Below, piece after piece: positions 1 to 10,107 of a stretch of DNA of 64,000 nucleotides. Positions within the stretch are counted from its first letter, which is position 1, and every line of letters starts with the position of its first letter. The DNA is taken from positions 124,001 through 188,000 of the forward strand of contig BCIA01000003.1 in assembly GCA_001599815.1 (NCBI GenBank), in the 5' to 3' direction. The position numbers and the translations under genes are program-made. This DNA is from Furcasterigmium furcatum. Lineage: Eukaryota > Ascomycota > Sordariomycetes > Glomerellales > Plectosphaerellaceae. The notes under the pieces are model-generated. The model did no database searches. It had not been told where the DNA came from and saw only the letters and a program-made list of their open reading frames with translations.

Positions 1-1382
1 TGCCGATCCTTGGACCGAGCCTGACAACGGCCGACGGGCAGGTCGGCGTCACGTTCAGGGCATTCACGGCACCAGAGACCCAAGAAGACCGCCAGCCCGT
101 CGATACGCTCCATCTCGTCGACACCAACATGTACTTTGCCGACTACTACCACCCGCAGCTGACGGAGGATCTCTGGTGGGGAGAGATTGAGGCAACCTAT
201 ACGGCGGAAGCGACTGGCGACTTCGAGTTTGGGCTCTGTGTCTTCGGCACGGCTAAGCTCTACGTCGACGGTGAGCTCCTCATCGACAACGAGACGGTGC
301 AACGAGGGGGCGGCAGCTTCTTCAACGTCGGGACCGTGGAAGAGACGGGCGTCATGAGCGTCGTCGAGGGACATTCGTACAATATCAAAGTCGTGTTCGC
401 CAGCGGCGCGGCCTCCAAGATCAAGGACGCGGATGGCGTCGTCTCTTTCGGAGGCGGCGGCGTGCGCATCGGCGGAGCTAGGGTCATCGACGCAGACGAG
501 GAGATCCAGCGGGCCGTCGAGCTGGCCAGGAGTGTAGACCAGGTGGTGGTCTTCGTGGGCCTGAACTCCGATTTTGAGCAGGAGGGACACGACCGCCCGC
601 ACATGGATCTGCCGGGGCGCTCCGACGACCTCGTAGCCGCCGTTGCCCGAGCAAACCCGCGCACCGTCGTCTTCGTGCAGTCCGGCACGCCGGTGAGTAT
701 GCCCTGGGCATCGTCGGTGGCGGCAGTGGCGCAGGCCTGGTACGGCGGCAACGAGGCGGGCAACGCCATCGCCGACGTGCTCTTTGGTGATGTCAACCCG
801 TCCGGGAAGCTGCCGCTTTCATTCCCAGTCCGGGTTGAGGACAACCCGGCCTACCTCAACTACCGGTCTGAGCGCGGGCGGGTGCTATACGGCGAGGACG
901 TCTATGTCGGCTACCGCTTCTACGAGGCCGTCAAGAGGCCGACTCTGTGGAGTTTCGGCTGGGGCTTGTCCTACACGTCTTTCTCCCTGTCAGATCTCAA
1001 GGTGGTAGCGGAGGAGGCCCAAAGTGTGTCTGGCAAGGGCAGCGGGGGGCCGCGTATCATGGTCGAGGTTGTCGTGAGGAACACTGGCGGGGTGGACGGC
1101 TCTGAGGTGGTGCAGGTGTATGTGTCGCAGCACGCACCGTCCATTAAGCGCCCGGTCAAGGAGCTCAAGGGCTTCACCAAGGTCTCGGTCCGGAAGGGGG
1201 AGACCGCGGTTGCCCGGGTCTGCGTGGAGAGGAAGTATGCGACGAGCTTCTGGGACGAGGACCGCCACAAGTGGGTGGAGGAGCGCGGCGTCTACGATGT
1301 GTGGGTGGGCACCTCGAGCTCGGGTGAGCTACTACAGCAAAACTTCAGCGTAGAATCAACTAGCTGGTGGTCTGGTCTGTAG
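1..1382 (+). CDS. Beta-glucosidase, GH3 family with PA14 domain (5'-truncated by window edge)
   Basis: The frame is open from base 3, so the 5' part of the gene, including the (beta/alpha)8 domain and the nucleophile Asp, lies left of the window. What remains is most of a PA14 domain (from GLCVFGTAKLYVDGELL onward), the GH3 C-terminal alpha/beta sandwich with the acid/base-type motif EGHDR near 597, the WYGGNEAGNAIADVLFG and LPLSFP signatures, the GWGLSYTSF motif, and a fibronectin-III-like tail (VVVRNTGGVDGSEVVQVYV). The stop is TAG at 1380. The family hydrolyses terminal beta-D-glucosides. The intracellular PA14-containing type is common in fungi. The gene is paralogous to the complete GH3 gene at 10108-12885, with which it shares many motifs. 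It is followed 540 bp downstream by a rhamnosidase on the same strand, which suggests a shared glycoside substrate. No intron is seen in the visible part. Confidence 0.93.
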   Translation, partial: PILGPSLTTADGQVGVTFRAFTAPETQEDRQPVDTLHLVDTNMYFADYYHPQLTEDLWWGEIEATYTAEATGDFEFGLCVFGTAKLYVDGELLIDNETVQRGGGSFFNVGTVEETGVMSVVEGHSYNIKVVFASGAASKIKDADGVVSFGGGGVRIGGARVIDADEEIQRAVELARSVDQVVVFVGLNSDFEQEGHDRPHMDLPGRSDDLVAAVARANPRTVVFVQSGTPVSMPWASSVAAVAQAWYGGNEAGNAIADVLFGDVNPSGKLPLSFPVRVEDNPAYLNYRSERGRVLYGEDVYVGYRFYEAVKRPTLWSFGWGLSYTSFSLSDLKVVAEEAQSVSGKGSGGPRIMVEVVVRNTGGVDGSEVVQVYVSQHAPSIKRPVKELKGFTKVSVRKGETAVARVCVERKYATSFWDEDRHKWVEERGVYDVWVGTSSSGELLQQNFSVESTSWWSGL

Positions 1383-1921
1383 AGGACGGGGGAAGGAGGC
1401 CTGAAATTGGGAGCCTGGGCGGTTGAGGGTTTGTTCTGTACTATGACTAGTTCTAGATCACTTGATTCGAATGTTATGAGGTATGTTTTTCTGGTTGCAC
1501 TGCTCTTCAGACTATTAAGAATCTCGGGGTGAGGGCCCGTTTGCGACCTCTTTACTATAGGTACTACATAGGCCCTGACATCTGTGCCGTCCGGCGGCGG
1601 GGGCCCATGATGATGGATGGCCCCGGGGCGCCCCCGCCCCGCCCGCTCACTGCCTTTCGGGACAGTATCGCCCGAAACGCCCCCGCCTTCGGGCAGCTCG
1701 GAACCTGGAAAGGGCGGGGCGGGGATTCGAAGCCCCACTGGACCTCTCCCCCTTTTCCAGTATCACATCCTCTCTTGCCTGTCCCCTTTATTCGCCCGAC
1801 AATCCATGTGCCCAAGTACTTAGGTATTAACTATAAGAGGCGCCTATTCATGCCTTGCCCCGGCGTCGACTGGGCTCGGCTGCTTCGATGACCTGTCCTA
1901 GTACCTCCTCAGCCCGAAACC
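1383..1921. other. Intergenic region between GH3 and GH78 genes
   Basis: These 539 bp hold the 3' flank of the GH3 gene and the promoter of the GH78 gene. A C/G-rich stretch lies at about 1590-1700, followed by a pyrimidine-rich stretch at 1740-1800 and an A/T-rich CTATAAGAG near 1831-1839, about 90 bp before the GH78 ATG, which may be a TATA box. No gene or RNA is seen. A short GGGG-ATTCGAAG-CCCC hairpin at about 1723-1738 resembles a tRNA T-arm, but nothing around it folds like a tRNA. Confidence 0.5.
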
Positions 1922-4432
1922 ATGGACCCGGCGCTCCTCAACACCAGCTGGATATGGCACCCCGACTGGGTTGACAGCGCCCACGGGTCTGCAGGCGGTT
2001 TCGTGCACTTCCGCAAGACACTGCACGTCGAAACGGTACCAACGCTGCCCGTCATCGTTCAGGTCACTGCCGACACCAGGTACAAGCTGTACATCAACCG
2101 GCGACAGGTCTTCGCCGGCCCTGTCAAGGGAGACGAGCACCTGTGGTTCTACGATGAAGTCGACGTTCAGCCCTACCTGCGCACAGGTGCCAACCATATC
2201 GCCATCAGGGTCTTGAGGCTGTTCCACGCCACGCCGTATGCGACGAGCTTCCCGCGGATGCCGATTCCCGGCCTCTTCGTACGGGTCCCAGATGAGGGCT
2301 TCGGCACTGCCCTCGGCCTCGAGAGCGACGACACCTGGGAGGCCGCCCTCGATACCTCGACGGTTCTGCGTGTCGACCAGATAGAGGACGCTTTCCTTCA
2401 CGTCTACGAGAGCGTCGACGCCTCCGCCGTGGTAACCCCCTCTGTCTCATGGGTCAAGGCGAAGCGACTCGACCTGCCAAAGTCCCACGGCATCTCGCCG
2501 CCATGGGTCCTCTCGCCTCGCCTCATCCCGCCACCACGAGTCACCCGCGTCCTATTCCACTCCATCCACAACATCCGGAGTTCGGTCGAGCGGTCCGTCT
2601 GGGAACGGGTTCTTCTCCTCGGCGATGGCTCGGGCGAGGGGCCCGCCGCCGTGCCGCTCAGCCTCCCGCCGGGAACGTCACATCACCTCGAACTGGAGCT
2701 GCCCCATCACCTTACCGCCCTCCCCACCTTTCGATTCAGACGGCCACGGTGCCCTGGCGCCAGGCTGACAGTAACGTACTCGGAGGCTTACGAAGACGCG
2801 CCTGACCAGGTGCCCTGGGTGCGGAACAAGGGGAATCGTCGCGACACGACGAAGGCCCTGATCGGACCGCAAGACACATATGTGTTTGGTGGATTGGCGG
2901 GCATTGCCAGCGACGCTGAGCTGCAGTACGCCTCGACGAGCCGCGCCCAGCATGACGAAGTCTTCTCGCCGTTCCACTTCCGCACCCTCCGGTTCATGGC
3001 TCTCGATATCCAGGTCTGCGCCGAGAGCGGCCTCGACCTGTTGGGTGTCGACCTGGATATGACACACTACCCCCTTGACGTGGCCGGAGGCTTCGAAGTC
3101 CCCGGCCAGCCGGAGCAGAACGCTGAGTACCAGCAGATGTGGGCGATCAGCGCCCGTACCCTGACCAACTGCATGCACGACTGTTACGAGGACTGCCCTT
3201 TCTACGAGCAGCTACAGTACGCCATGGATGTCCGGAGCTCGTGCCTCTTCACCTACGCCGCCTCGGGCGACGACCGTATGGCGCGCCAGGCCATCACGCA
3301 GCTGCACAACTCATATCGGCCCGGCGTTGGGCTGATTGCGAGCCGCAGCCCGGCCCATCAGCTCCAGATCATCCCGCACTTCTCCCTGTTCTGGATCTGC
3401 ACGGTGGCGGACCACTTCGAGCACGCCGGCGATGCCGTCTTCACACGGCGCTTCCTGGCCGCCTGCGACGGGATCCTCGAGGCCTTTGCGCGGCGTATCG
3501 ACCCCGTCATCGGCCTCGTCGCCTCCGACGCCAAGGCCGTCGGCACGTACTGGGACTTTGTCGACTGGGCCGATGAGTGGCGGCCCATGGGTATCCCTAC
3601 AGCTGCTGCGCGGACGGGCTTCCAGACCTTCACCAACATGCTGTACGTGTACACCTTGCGCATCGCCGCGGTCATGGTGGCGCGGGTTGGACGCCCAGCC
3701 CTCGCTACAGAGTACACGGCGTGGGCGGACGGCGTCATCACAGCTGTTAGAAATCATTGCTGGCGGGACGACCGGCAGCTCTTCACTGACGGCCTGGCTG
3801 CCTCGGCCGACATGTCCCGGGACCTGAGCGAGCACAACCAGGTCTGGGCCGTGCTCAGTGGCGCCGTGAGAGGCGACGCGGCGCGGGAACTGCTCGCTCG
3901 CTCCCTTGGACGGGATGGAAAGCTCACGAGGCTCTCGACGGCCATGTCATTCTACGCGCTCCGGGCGCTCTCGGCCGTCGGCGGCCGCATTTACGACGAC
4001 ATGTTCCACCCCTTCTGGGACCCATGGAGGCACCAGATGGCCCAGCACCTGACGACGTGGTGTGAGGACGACGTGGCCCGGCGGTCAGATTGTCACGCCT
4101 GGTCATGTGCCGCGCTGTACGAGTTCATGGCCGAGATTGCTGGCGTTCGTCCGGGCGAGCCGGGATGGGCGGCTGTCACTTGGAAACCGCGGGTCGCATT
4201 GTTCCCCGAGTTCAATGGCCGCGTGCCTCTCGGGGGCCGCCTCGCGCCGGGGATCGCCCACATCTCCTGGAGACGAGACGAAGGGGGCGATGAGGGTCAG
4301 GGCCAACCATTGCCTATGTTGCTGACGCTGGAATTGCGGCATGTGAAGCACGAGGCCGTTCCCATACGGATCGAGCTTCCCGATGGACGGGTGGAAGAAC
4401 GCATGGGACCGAGTGTCTCGCTACGAATCTAG
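1922..4432 (+). CDS. Alpha-L-rhamnosidase, GH78 family
   Basis: A single exon encodes 836 residues, cleaving terminal alpha-L-rhamnose from glycosides. The N-terminus (WIWHPDW, VHFRKTLHV, DTRYKLYINRRQVFAGPVKG) is the beta-sandwich of fungal GH78 enzymes. The catalytic (alpha/alpha)6 barrel starts near residue 400. At about residue 426 the pattern D-C-P-x-x-E-x6-D matches the spacing of the GH78 acidic residues (the family general acid is the Glu). A second acidic site follows as TTWCED then SDCHAWS near residue 710, the usual place of the general base. The length is normal for the fungal group. No signal peptide is present, so a cytosolic enzyme is expected. The start ATG lies at 1922 in the context AAACCATGG. 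The gene sits between a GH3 beta-glucosidase and a Zn2Cys6 regulator, as expected for use of rhamnosyl-glucosides. Confidence 0.93.
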   Translation: MDPALLNTSWIWHPDWVDSAHGSAGGFVHFRKTLHVETVPTLPVIVQVTADTRYKLYINRRQVFAGPVKGDEHLWFYDEVDVQPYLRTGANHIAIRVLRLFHATPYATSFPRMPIPGLFVRVPDEGFGTALGLESDDTWEAALDTSTVLRVDQIEDAFLHVYESVDASAVVTPSVSWVKAKRLDLPKSHGISPPWVLSPRLIPPPRVTRVLFHSIHNIRSSVERSVWERVLLLGDGSGEGPAAVPLSLPPGTSHHLELELPHHLTALPTFRFRRPRCPGARLTVTYSEAYEDAPDQVPWVRNKGNRRDTTKALIGPQDTYVFGGLAGIASDAELQYASTSRAQHDEVFSPFHFRTLRFMALDIQVCAESGLDLLGVDLDMTHYPLDVAGGFEVPGQPEQNAEYQQMWAISARTLTNCMHDCYEDCPFYEQLQYAMDVRSSCLFTYAASGDDRMARQAITQLHNSYRPGVGLIASRSPAHQLQIIPHFSLFWICTVADHFEHAGDAVFTRRFLAACDGILEAFARRIDPVIGLVASDAKAVGTYWDFVDWADEWRPMGIPTAAARTGFQTFTNMLYVYTLRIAAVMVARVGRPALATEYTAWADGVITAVRNHCWRDDRQLFTDGLAASADMSRDLSEHNQVWAVLSGAVRGDAARELLARSLGRDGKLTRLSTAMSFYALRALSAVGGRIYDDMFHPFWDPWRHQMAQHLTTWCEDDVARRSDCHAWSCAALYEFMAEIAGVRPGEPGWAAVTWKPRVALFPEFNGRVPLGGRLAPGIAHISWRRDEGGDEGQGQPLPMLLTLELRHVKHEAVPIRIELPDGRVEERMGPSVSLRI

Positions 4433-4712
4433 CTAGTTAGCGTATTATTGGCATAGTAACTAGAACAGAGTACTTTAGTAAAGTGCTCGGTATTTTGCAC
4501 GTCTCTGTTTGCTAGGTGAATCGTTCGGAATGATAGCTCCAGTGATGGAGAAAATTAGTCTCGTTCTTAGTTGAACCACGCCATGCCAAACTCTACGCTC
4601 CATTGACGTCGGCGTGGCCCGGACCCCCGGCTTTCCGCGGCTACGGATCGGCGCTAGTCCTTTTTGCTCTCAATGATGCGAAGAGAAGGGATGCTTCACC
4701 GCGGAAGCCCGG

Positions 4713-6932
4713 ATGCTGCAGTTCTGTCACAGAAAGCCCACTCCCTTGTCACCACTCAATATCGATCCCTCCTCTCCGCGGGCTGATACATCCTTCCAAC
4801 AATCGGAGTTCATGGCGCCAGACCCTCCCGAAAGCATGTCGGCCCAGAGGGCGCCCAAGCGGCAACGCCTCGCCCCGGAGTCGTCCAGACCCGCGTATCC
4901 CCGGAAGCGTGCCGCCCAAGCATGCCTCGCCTGTCGCCGCCGCCGCACCAAGTGTGACAATGAGCGGCCATGCTGCGCTTCGTGCTCGCAACTCGGTATC
5001 GAGTGCGTGTACCAAGAGGCGGACAAGTCGAGGTACGTGGAGACGGCGAGCCATCAGCTCCGCACCGGCAACGAGGCACCAGTAACCAGTTGCTAACCGG
5101 GGCAACACAAAGCTTCGACTCGGCGAGTCTGGCCATTTTACAACGCCTGGATGGTCTTGAAGACTTTCTGCGAGCGTCCCTCCCGGTAAACTCGGGCCAT
5201 CATCGTACCGACGCCGCGCCGGACGCTGATCATACATTGCCCGAGGATCAACAGCTGAGGCCCGGCATTGCCGGAGACTTTGCCCCAGCAACAGTGTTAG
5301 CCGAAACCGACGTGTTGCCAGAAATCTGTTGCATCAACGTCGAGGCCGTCCTTGTGTGGCCATCCTTGGGGCTCGACACAACCGCATGGACTGGCCAGGC
5401 TCGGCTCAAGGCTCTCCTCCAAGCGGGCAAGCCAGACGCCGGCCCGCGGCTCCTGGCAGCCTCCGATATCGAAGCAGACGATGCGGGCTCCTTGCTTCAG
5501 CGCTTTCTGGACCATTTTCATGTTTACAACCCCGTGCTGGAGGTTGAGCGAATCAAGGAATCGGTCCGATACACTTTGTACAACAGTTTGGGGTGGGACG
5601 CCAAATCTTGTCTGATAGTAAGTTCTCCGTCCGTCTGCGGCGCGAAATAGAACGCATACGTCGGCAGTGACTGACGGTAGCTTGCGGTACAGCTCCTCAT
5701 ATATGCCTTGGGATCTATTGCCGGACATGACCGGGTATACGAGACTTCGGCGGCGTTTCGTCAGTCGGAGCAGTTCCTCCGCGGGGAAGCCTTCTTCCTG
5801 GCAGCACAAAGACGAATGGGCTTGCTTCTTTGCAGCAGCGGGATCATCGAGGCACAGAATTTCTTCCTGGCTGGGGTCTACCTCATGACGACCATGAGGC
5901 CGGTTGAGGCCTGGAAGATGTTTGTACAGGCGCTGGCGTGTTGTCAGGGCTTCGTTCCCTCATCTGATGTTGAGGGTGGCACCGATCCAACCCTGGGCGA
6001 CGACGGCAGCCATGGCCGGCAGTCAGAGTCGCAGATGTACAAGAGCATATACTGGACGTGCTTCAAGTCTGAGCTGTGAGTATTTTCTTAAGCCAGAGCG
6101 TCTGTACATGCTGACCGAAGCCAGGGAGCTGCGGCTCGAGCTAAGCATCACGGAGACCAGTGCATGGAACCTCCGCTACCCGACTTTCTTTCCGGAGCCA
6201 CCCACAATTCTCCAGTCGCAGAGCGAGGCGGCGTGGTATTTCTATCTCGCCGAGATCGCCCTTTGCCGATTGAAGAACCGGGTCATGACGTCCATGTGCC
6301 AGCCCCGGCCTGAGGGGCAGCACTCGCGGCGGCGAATCTCTTTGATCGTCGACTTCGAGCAGCAAGCAGACAGCTGGTATGTACCCAACAGTCCCCTCCA
6401 CAGGATAAGAGGAGTTCATCTGACACCCGAGACCTCTGACAGGCTTCATTCCCTTCCTGATACCTTGAACCCTGCACGCGCCACAGACGAGGACCAGGAT
6501 GACGTCGCCCCTGACGCCGAAAAACACGCCGCCCTGCGCTTCATCCTCAACGGCCACCTTCTCGACTGCTACGAGATGATGTACTGGCCTCTCATGGCCG
6601 AGGCTGTCCAAGGGGGCCTGAATGACGACGACGAGTCGCGCATGCTTGCCAGGAAAGGCTTCCGGATCTGCGTGCGGCGAATCGAGGAGAACGTGAGGGG
6701 CTTCCGCTATCGTCACCACGGGGCCTGGCTGATGCTGCGCTCGTGCACGAGGAGCGCGCTCGTCCTCATAGCCGCTGCGCGCTCAAACTCGACTGTCCAC
6801 GCCATGCTACCGCCGGGCTGGGAAACGTCCGTCGGCAAGGTGATGCAGATGTTGAGCTACTGGAAGGACGAGACGGAAGATGCTGCGGATCGGTTGCGCA
6901 TCTTGGAACAGTTAATGCTGGCGCATTCATGA
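4713..6932 (+). CDS. Zn2Cys6 fungal-specific transcription factor (cluster regulator candidate 1)
   Basis: Five exons are inferred: 4713-5032, 5113-5617, 5693-6075, 6125-6376 and 6443-6932, giving 649 residues. Donors are GTACGT, GTAAGT, GTGAGT and GTATGT, and intron 1 contains a perfect TGCTAAC branch point. The binuclear zinc cluster (residues ~71-98, CLACRRRRTKC then CCASC) binds DNA at CGG-type sites. The middle homology region follows, with SCLILLIYALGSIA at the exon 2/3 joint and KSELELRLEL at the exon 3/4 joint, both typical of this family. The last intron (66 nt) is a multiple of three and free of stops, so its retention would insert 22 residues. An internal ATG at 4812 is an alternative start. 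Lying between the GH78 gene and the transporter, it is a likely local activator, though that role is inferred from position only. Confidence 0.88.
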
Positions 6933-7254
6933 GTTTCGTCTTTTGCTTCGCTTCCAAACTGTAAATAGCCATTCATCGGCCGTTCCTATCGACACCAAAG
7001 TGAGCAAGCGGCTGGGAAAGGGGCCTTTCTTGTGGGGACATGCCAGAATAAGTCGGCTCAGGAAATGGTGTTCACGGTTGACATCTAGGCAACGGCAAGT
7101 TTGTGCGCACAACCTCCACTACGGGGAGGCTGCGCGTATTTCCGGGCCACAGATGCTGCTTCATTGTCGAATAAATACCAGGCGGAGAAAGTGGAATATG
7201 TTTTCTGGCGTCGAACTTGCTCAGTAGCACTCTGACGTCAGGTATGTAGCTATC
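6933..7254. other. Convergent intergenic region
   Basis: This stretch lies between the 3' ends of the Zn2Cys6 gene (plus) and the MFS transporter (minus). An AATAAA-type signal is seen near 7170 (CGAATAAATACC). No further gene is visible. Confidence 0.5.
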
Positions 7255-9230
7255 CTACTTTCTCTCGGCCACATCTACCAGCTCGAGGTTGATGGTGGTA
7301 TCGTCGCCTTTCTTATCCCCGTCGATCAGACGTGCTTCTTCGCCATCAAACAAGACGGCGATCTCCTCAAGCGCCTTTCCTTTCGTCTCGATGAACCATC
7401 CGTATGCGATCAAACTTTCCACCGCTAGAATAGCCACATAAACTAGATAGTATTTCCACCCGATGGTATCCAGCCCGATGGGGTTCACTAGAGGTCAGGT
7501 CGGTTAGCCATCAACCCGTATGCAAGCAAAACCCGGGGGACGTGTACCATATTGGTTGACAAAAACCGCAGCCTTCGTCGAGAACACATAAGTGGCCATT
7601 CCCTTTGCGCGGATGGAAAATGGTAGGATTTCCACGGAGTAAGCAACCGCCAGGGGTGATAGCGCGATGTTGTAGAAGAAGCCATAGACGAAGATGAGCG
7701 CCATGACAGCAATTCCAGCTGCGCCTGTTCCCTTTTCCTGGAACATGGCGGAGGCTATCGTCCACGCGATGAAAACAACAAGCATGCCGAGAGTCGAAGT
7801 GCGGAAGAGAGGGCGGCGGCCGATTCGTTCCACGAAGAAAGCGGTGGTGAGGGCGAGCATGAAGTTGTAGACATTGAGAATCCCGTTGACGAGGGCTTGC
7901 GTGTCCTTGTTGGTGATTCCAACGGAATCCATAATACGTGCCAGGTCTAAAAGGTAAGATCGCTGGTCAGCAAGCGTGTTATCTAGATGGGGGGAACAGG
8001 TTCTTCTTCACTCACAGTAGGAGATTAGTCCATTGCCGCTCCACTGGCTCATGAGTCCCATACAGAGGACAAGGAACATCCTGTATCTGTTACCTGGAGT
8101 GCTGACCATCGACTTCCAAGTCGTCCCCCCCGAAGCTTTGGACGGGACGGGAAACGTTAGCATGAGCCAGAATGAAATTGCTTTCAACCAGAAAACGACG
8201 GTGGACAGCAAAATATACCTTTCTCCATGTTAATAGCTGCCCTGATCTCTTCATACTCCAGCTTCACCAAGTCAGTCTCCTCGCCTTCTCCATGATATCG
8301 CTTCAGTGCTTCGAGGGCTTCGCTGTCGCGGTCGTTGGATATCAACCACCTTGGAGATTCGGGGAGGAACCAGATGGCAGAGAGCTGGATAATGCTTGGA
8401 ACCATTTGCAAGAGGGATGGGAGACGCCATGCCCAGTCGTTACTCATTTCTCGAGTCCCGAAGGTCTGAAGTTTCCAGTCAACTCTGCAAACTCTCGCCA
8501 TTTGATTTCGCGAGCACTCACAATCCAAGCTGCGGCAATGCTACCAACAGACCAGCTGATATGTAGGTCTAGCCATCAGCCACAAAAGCCTCAACAGCAC
8601 TCCAGAGCGAAGATTCGGGAAGACATACCAGGTGTTACAGATAGCAGTGATTGTAACACGATCTTTCGGGTGAGACAGCTCCGTGACCAGGCTGGGTGCG
8701 GCTGTCGTGGCAAACGAGAGCCCAAAACCGAGTATGAATCTGCTGGCAATAAACATCTCTACATTGATGCTCATGCTCTGGATTATGGCTCCCGCAATCA
8801 TAACCAGGCTGCCAATAGTGATTCCCCAACGGCGGCCCCAATGATCGGCCACCCATGGCGCGATGGGGGTCGAGCAGATGCTGCCGAGCGACATGATGGC
8901 GCTGATGAGGCCAAGCTGTGCACCGCGAGGATATCCAAAGTATTCGTCAAACTGGGAGACAGTCTGAAGCGCGTTCAACATGGACCCGTCGTAGCCACTC
9001 GTGGCGTATGCGCACACGGCACCGGGGAAGAGGAGGCCGTAGAGGCGTCGGCGGGCAGGCGAGCGGTACCAAGATGGGGAGTCTTGCGCCAGTCTGTTGA
9101 CTCCCTCGGGCACATACGTGGCGCCAGACTCGGAGGATGATGAGGCACGCTCCCTGCGTGCACGCCGGGCTTGCTGATCCTGGCGCGGTGCCGGAAGGCG
9201 CTGGCGGATGGTGTTGAGGATGGCAACCAT
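7255..9230 (-). CDS. MFS sugar transporter (lactose permease/hexose transporter-like)
   Basis: Six exons on the minus strand are inferred: 9230-8629, 8555-8522, 8465-8219, 8135-8016, 7946-7548 and 7487-7255, giving 544 residues. All introns are GT-AG, and exon 2 is only 34 nt. The product is a 12-helix proton-coupled sugar porter of the plasma membrane. Family signatures are GYDGSMLNALQ in helix 1, DHWGRRWG in the loop after helix 2, NTCWSVGSIAAAW across the first splice, PESPRWLI after helix 6, ERIGRRPLF in the second half and the C-terminal IETKGKALEEI. The relatives transport lactose, cellobiose, hexoses or small glycosides, and the substrate cannot be read from sequence. It is transcribed divergently from the complete GH3 gene with 877 bp between the two ATGs, which fits co-regulation with glycoside hydrolysis. 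Confidence 0.92.
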
Positions 9231-10107
9231 TATGGCTGATCGAGGGTGATGAAAGGATACTAGGCAAATCTCGACGTTGTGATGGAGAAGAAAGTCTGAT
9301 GATGATGATGAAGCCGAGAGAATATGGACTCATGAGAGGACGTCCCGGCGCAGAGTTCTTATACCTCCAGTCTCCAAGGATATGGGGTCAGTCTTTCCGC
9401 TGAGGCTGTACCTAGTCCGAGCTGGCTGAGAGTGATGCGCCCCCAGACTCATGAGTTGGGAACTTGGGGTTAACTTTTCGCCAGAATAGGGCGTTGTTGG
9501 ACCAGGAAATCCTTCTCGTACCTGGTAGGTAAGACCGTAAGACAGACGTCCAGGGCCCAGATGCGGGCGGCGCCGGGGTTGTCAGGGGCAGAGGCTCCAC
9601 CCCATGGGGCAGAAATCGGGGCGAGCACCCGAGAACGGGCCCGAGTGGGGCGCTGATAGAGAGGTGCTATTCGCTGTTCCGGATGCCGGAGCCGGTCCCG
9701 CAACTTTGAAGTGGAAACAGTGGACCTGCGTGGCTTGAAGCAAACGTGCAGACCTCTCGCAGTAAGACCGGGAACCTTTACTTGTTCGCGGGATGTGTGA
9801 CACTCATTGACTCGCCAGGGCGAGGGCGAGGGCGAGGGAACCGGGGAAAGATTTTAGTTGCCCCGATACTGGAGCAGCTGGTGACGCGTTGGGTCACGTT
9901 GCTTCGCTTCTCGGCTGACTTCCACCCGAGGCACGTATACCCCTGATCCCCTCGACGCATTTCTCCCCAACATTCATTGTCTCTCTGCAAGTGTGTTGCT
10001 AATTCCTTAAATCAAACGTTACGAATGCCTTGCGAGGTCTGAATCCTCAGAAACTCATCCAGCTTCCTGATTGGTAATCCACCATCCATACAACACGAAC
10101 CATCAGC
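9231..10107. promoter_or_regulatory. Divergent promoter between MFS transporter and GH3 beta-glucosidase
   Basis: These 877 bp separate the two divergent start codons. On the transporter side a TATA-like element (TATAAG read on the minus strand, 9358-9363) lies about 130 bp upstream of its ATG. A palindrome CGGCGCCG at 9568-9575 is a possible Zn2Cys6 target, and GTGGGG near 9648 fits the CreA/Mig1 consensus. Both assignments are speculative because such short sites occur by chance. A GAT-rich run at about 9298-9311 and a GAGGGC hexamer repeat at about 9820-9838 are also present. Confidence 0.45.
9358..9363 (-). promoter_or_regulatory. TATA-like box of the MFS transporter
   Basis: Minus-strand TATAAG lies about 130 bp upstream of the transporter start codon at 9230, a usual distance in filamentous fungi. 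It was identified by motif and position only. Confidence 0.4.

Noticed and set aside
260..844. Minus-strand frame of 194 codons opposite the GH3 gene
   Set aside because: It is the antisense shadow of a clearly conserved glycosidase and has no family features.
1723..1738. Hairpin with TTCGAA loop resembling a tRNA T-arm
   Set aside because: No acceptor, D or anticodon stems can be drawn upstream, and the stem is a plain GGGG/CCCC pairing in GC-rich DNA.
8172..9140. Plus-strand frame of 322 codons
   Set aside because: It lies antisense to the MFS transporter, whose exons, splice sites and motifs are convincing.
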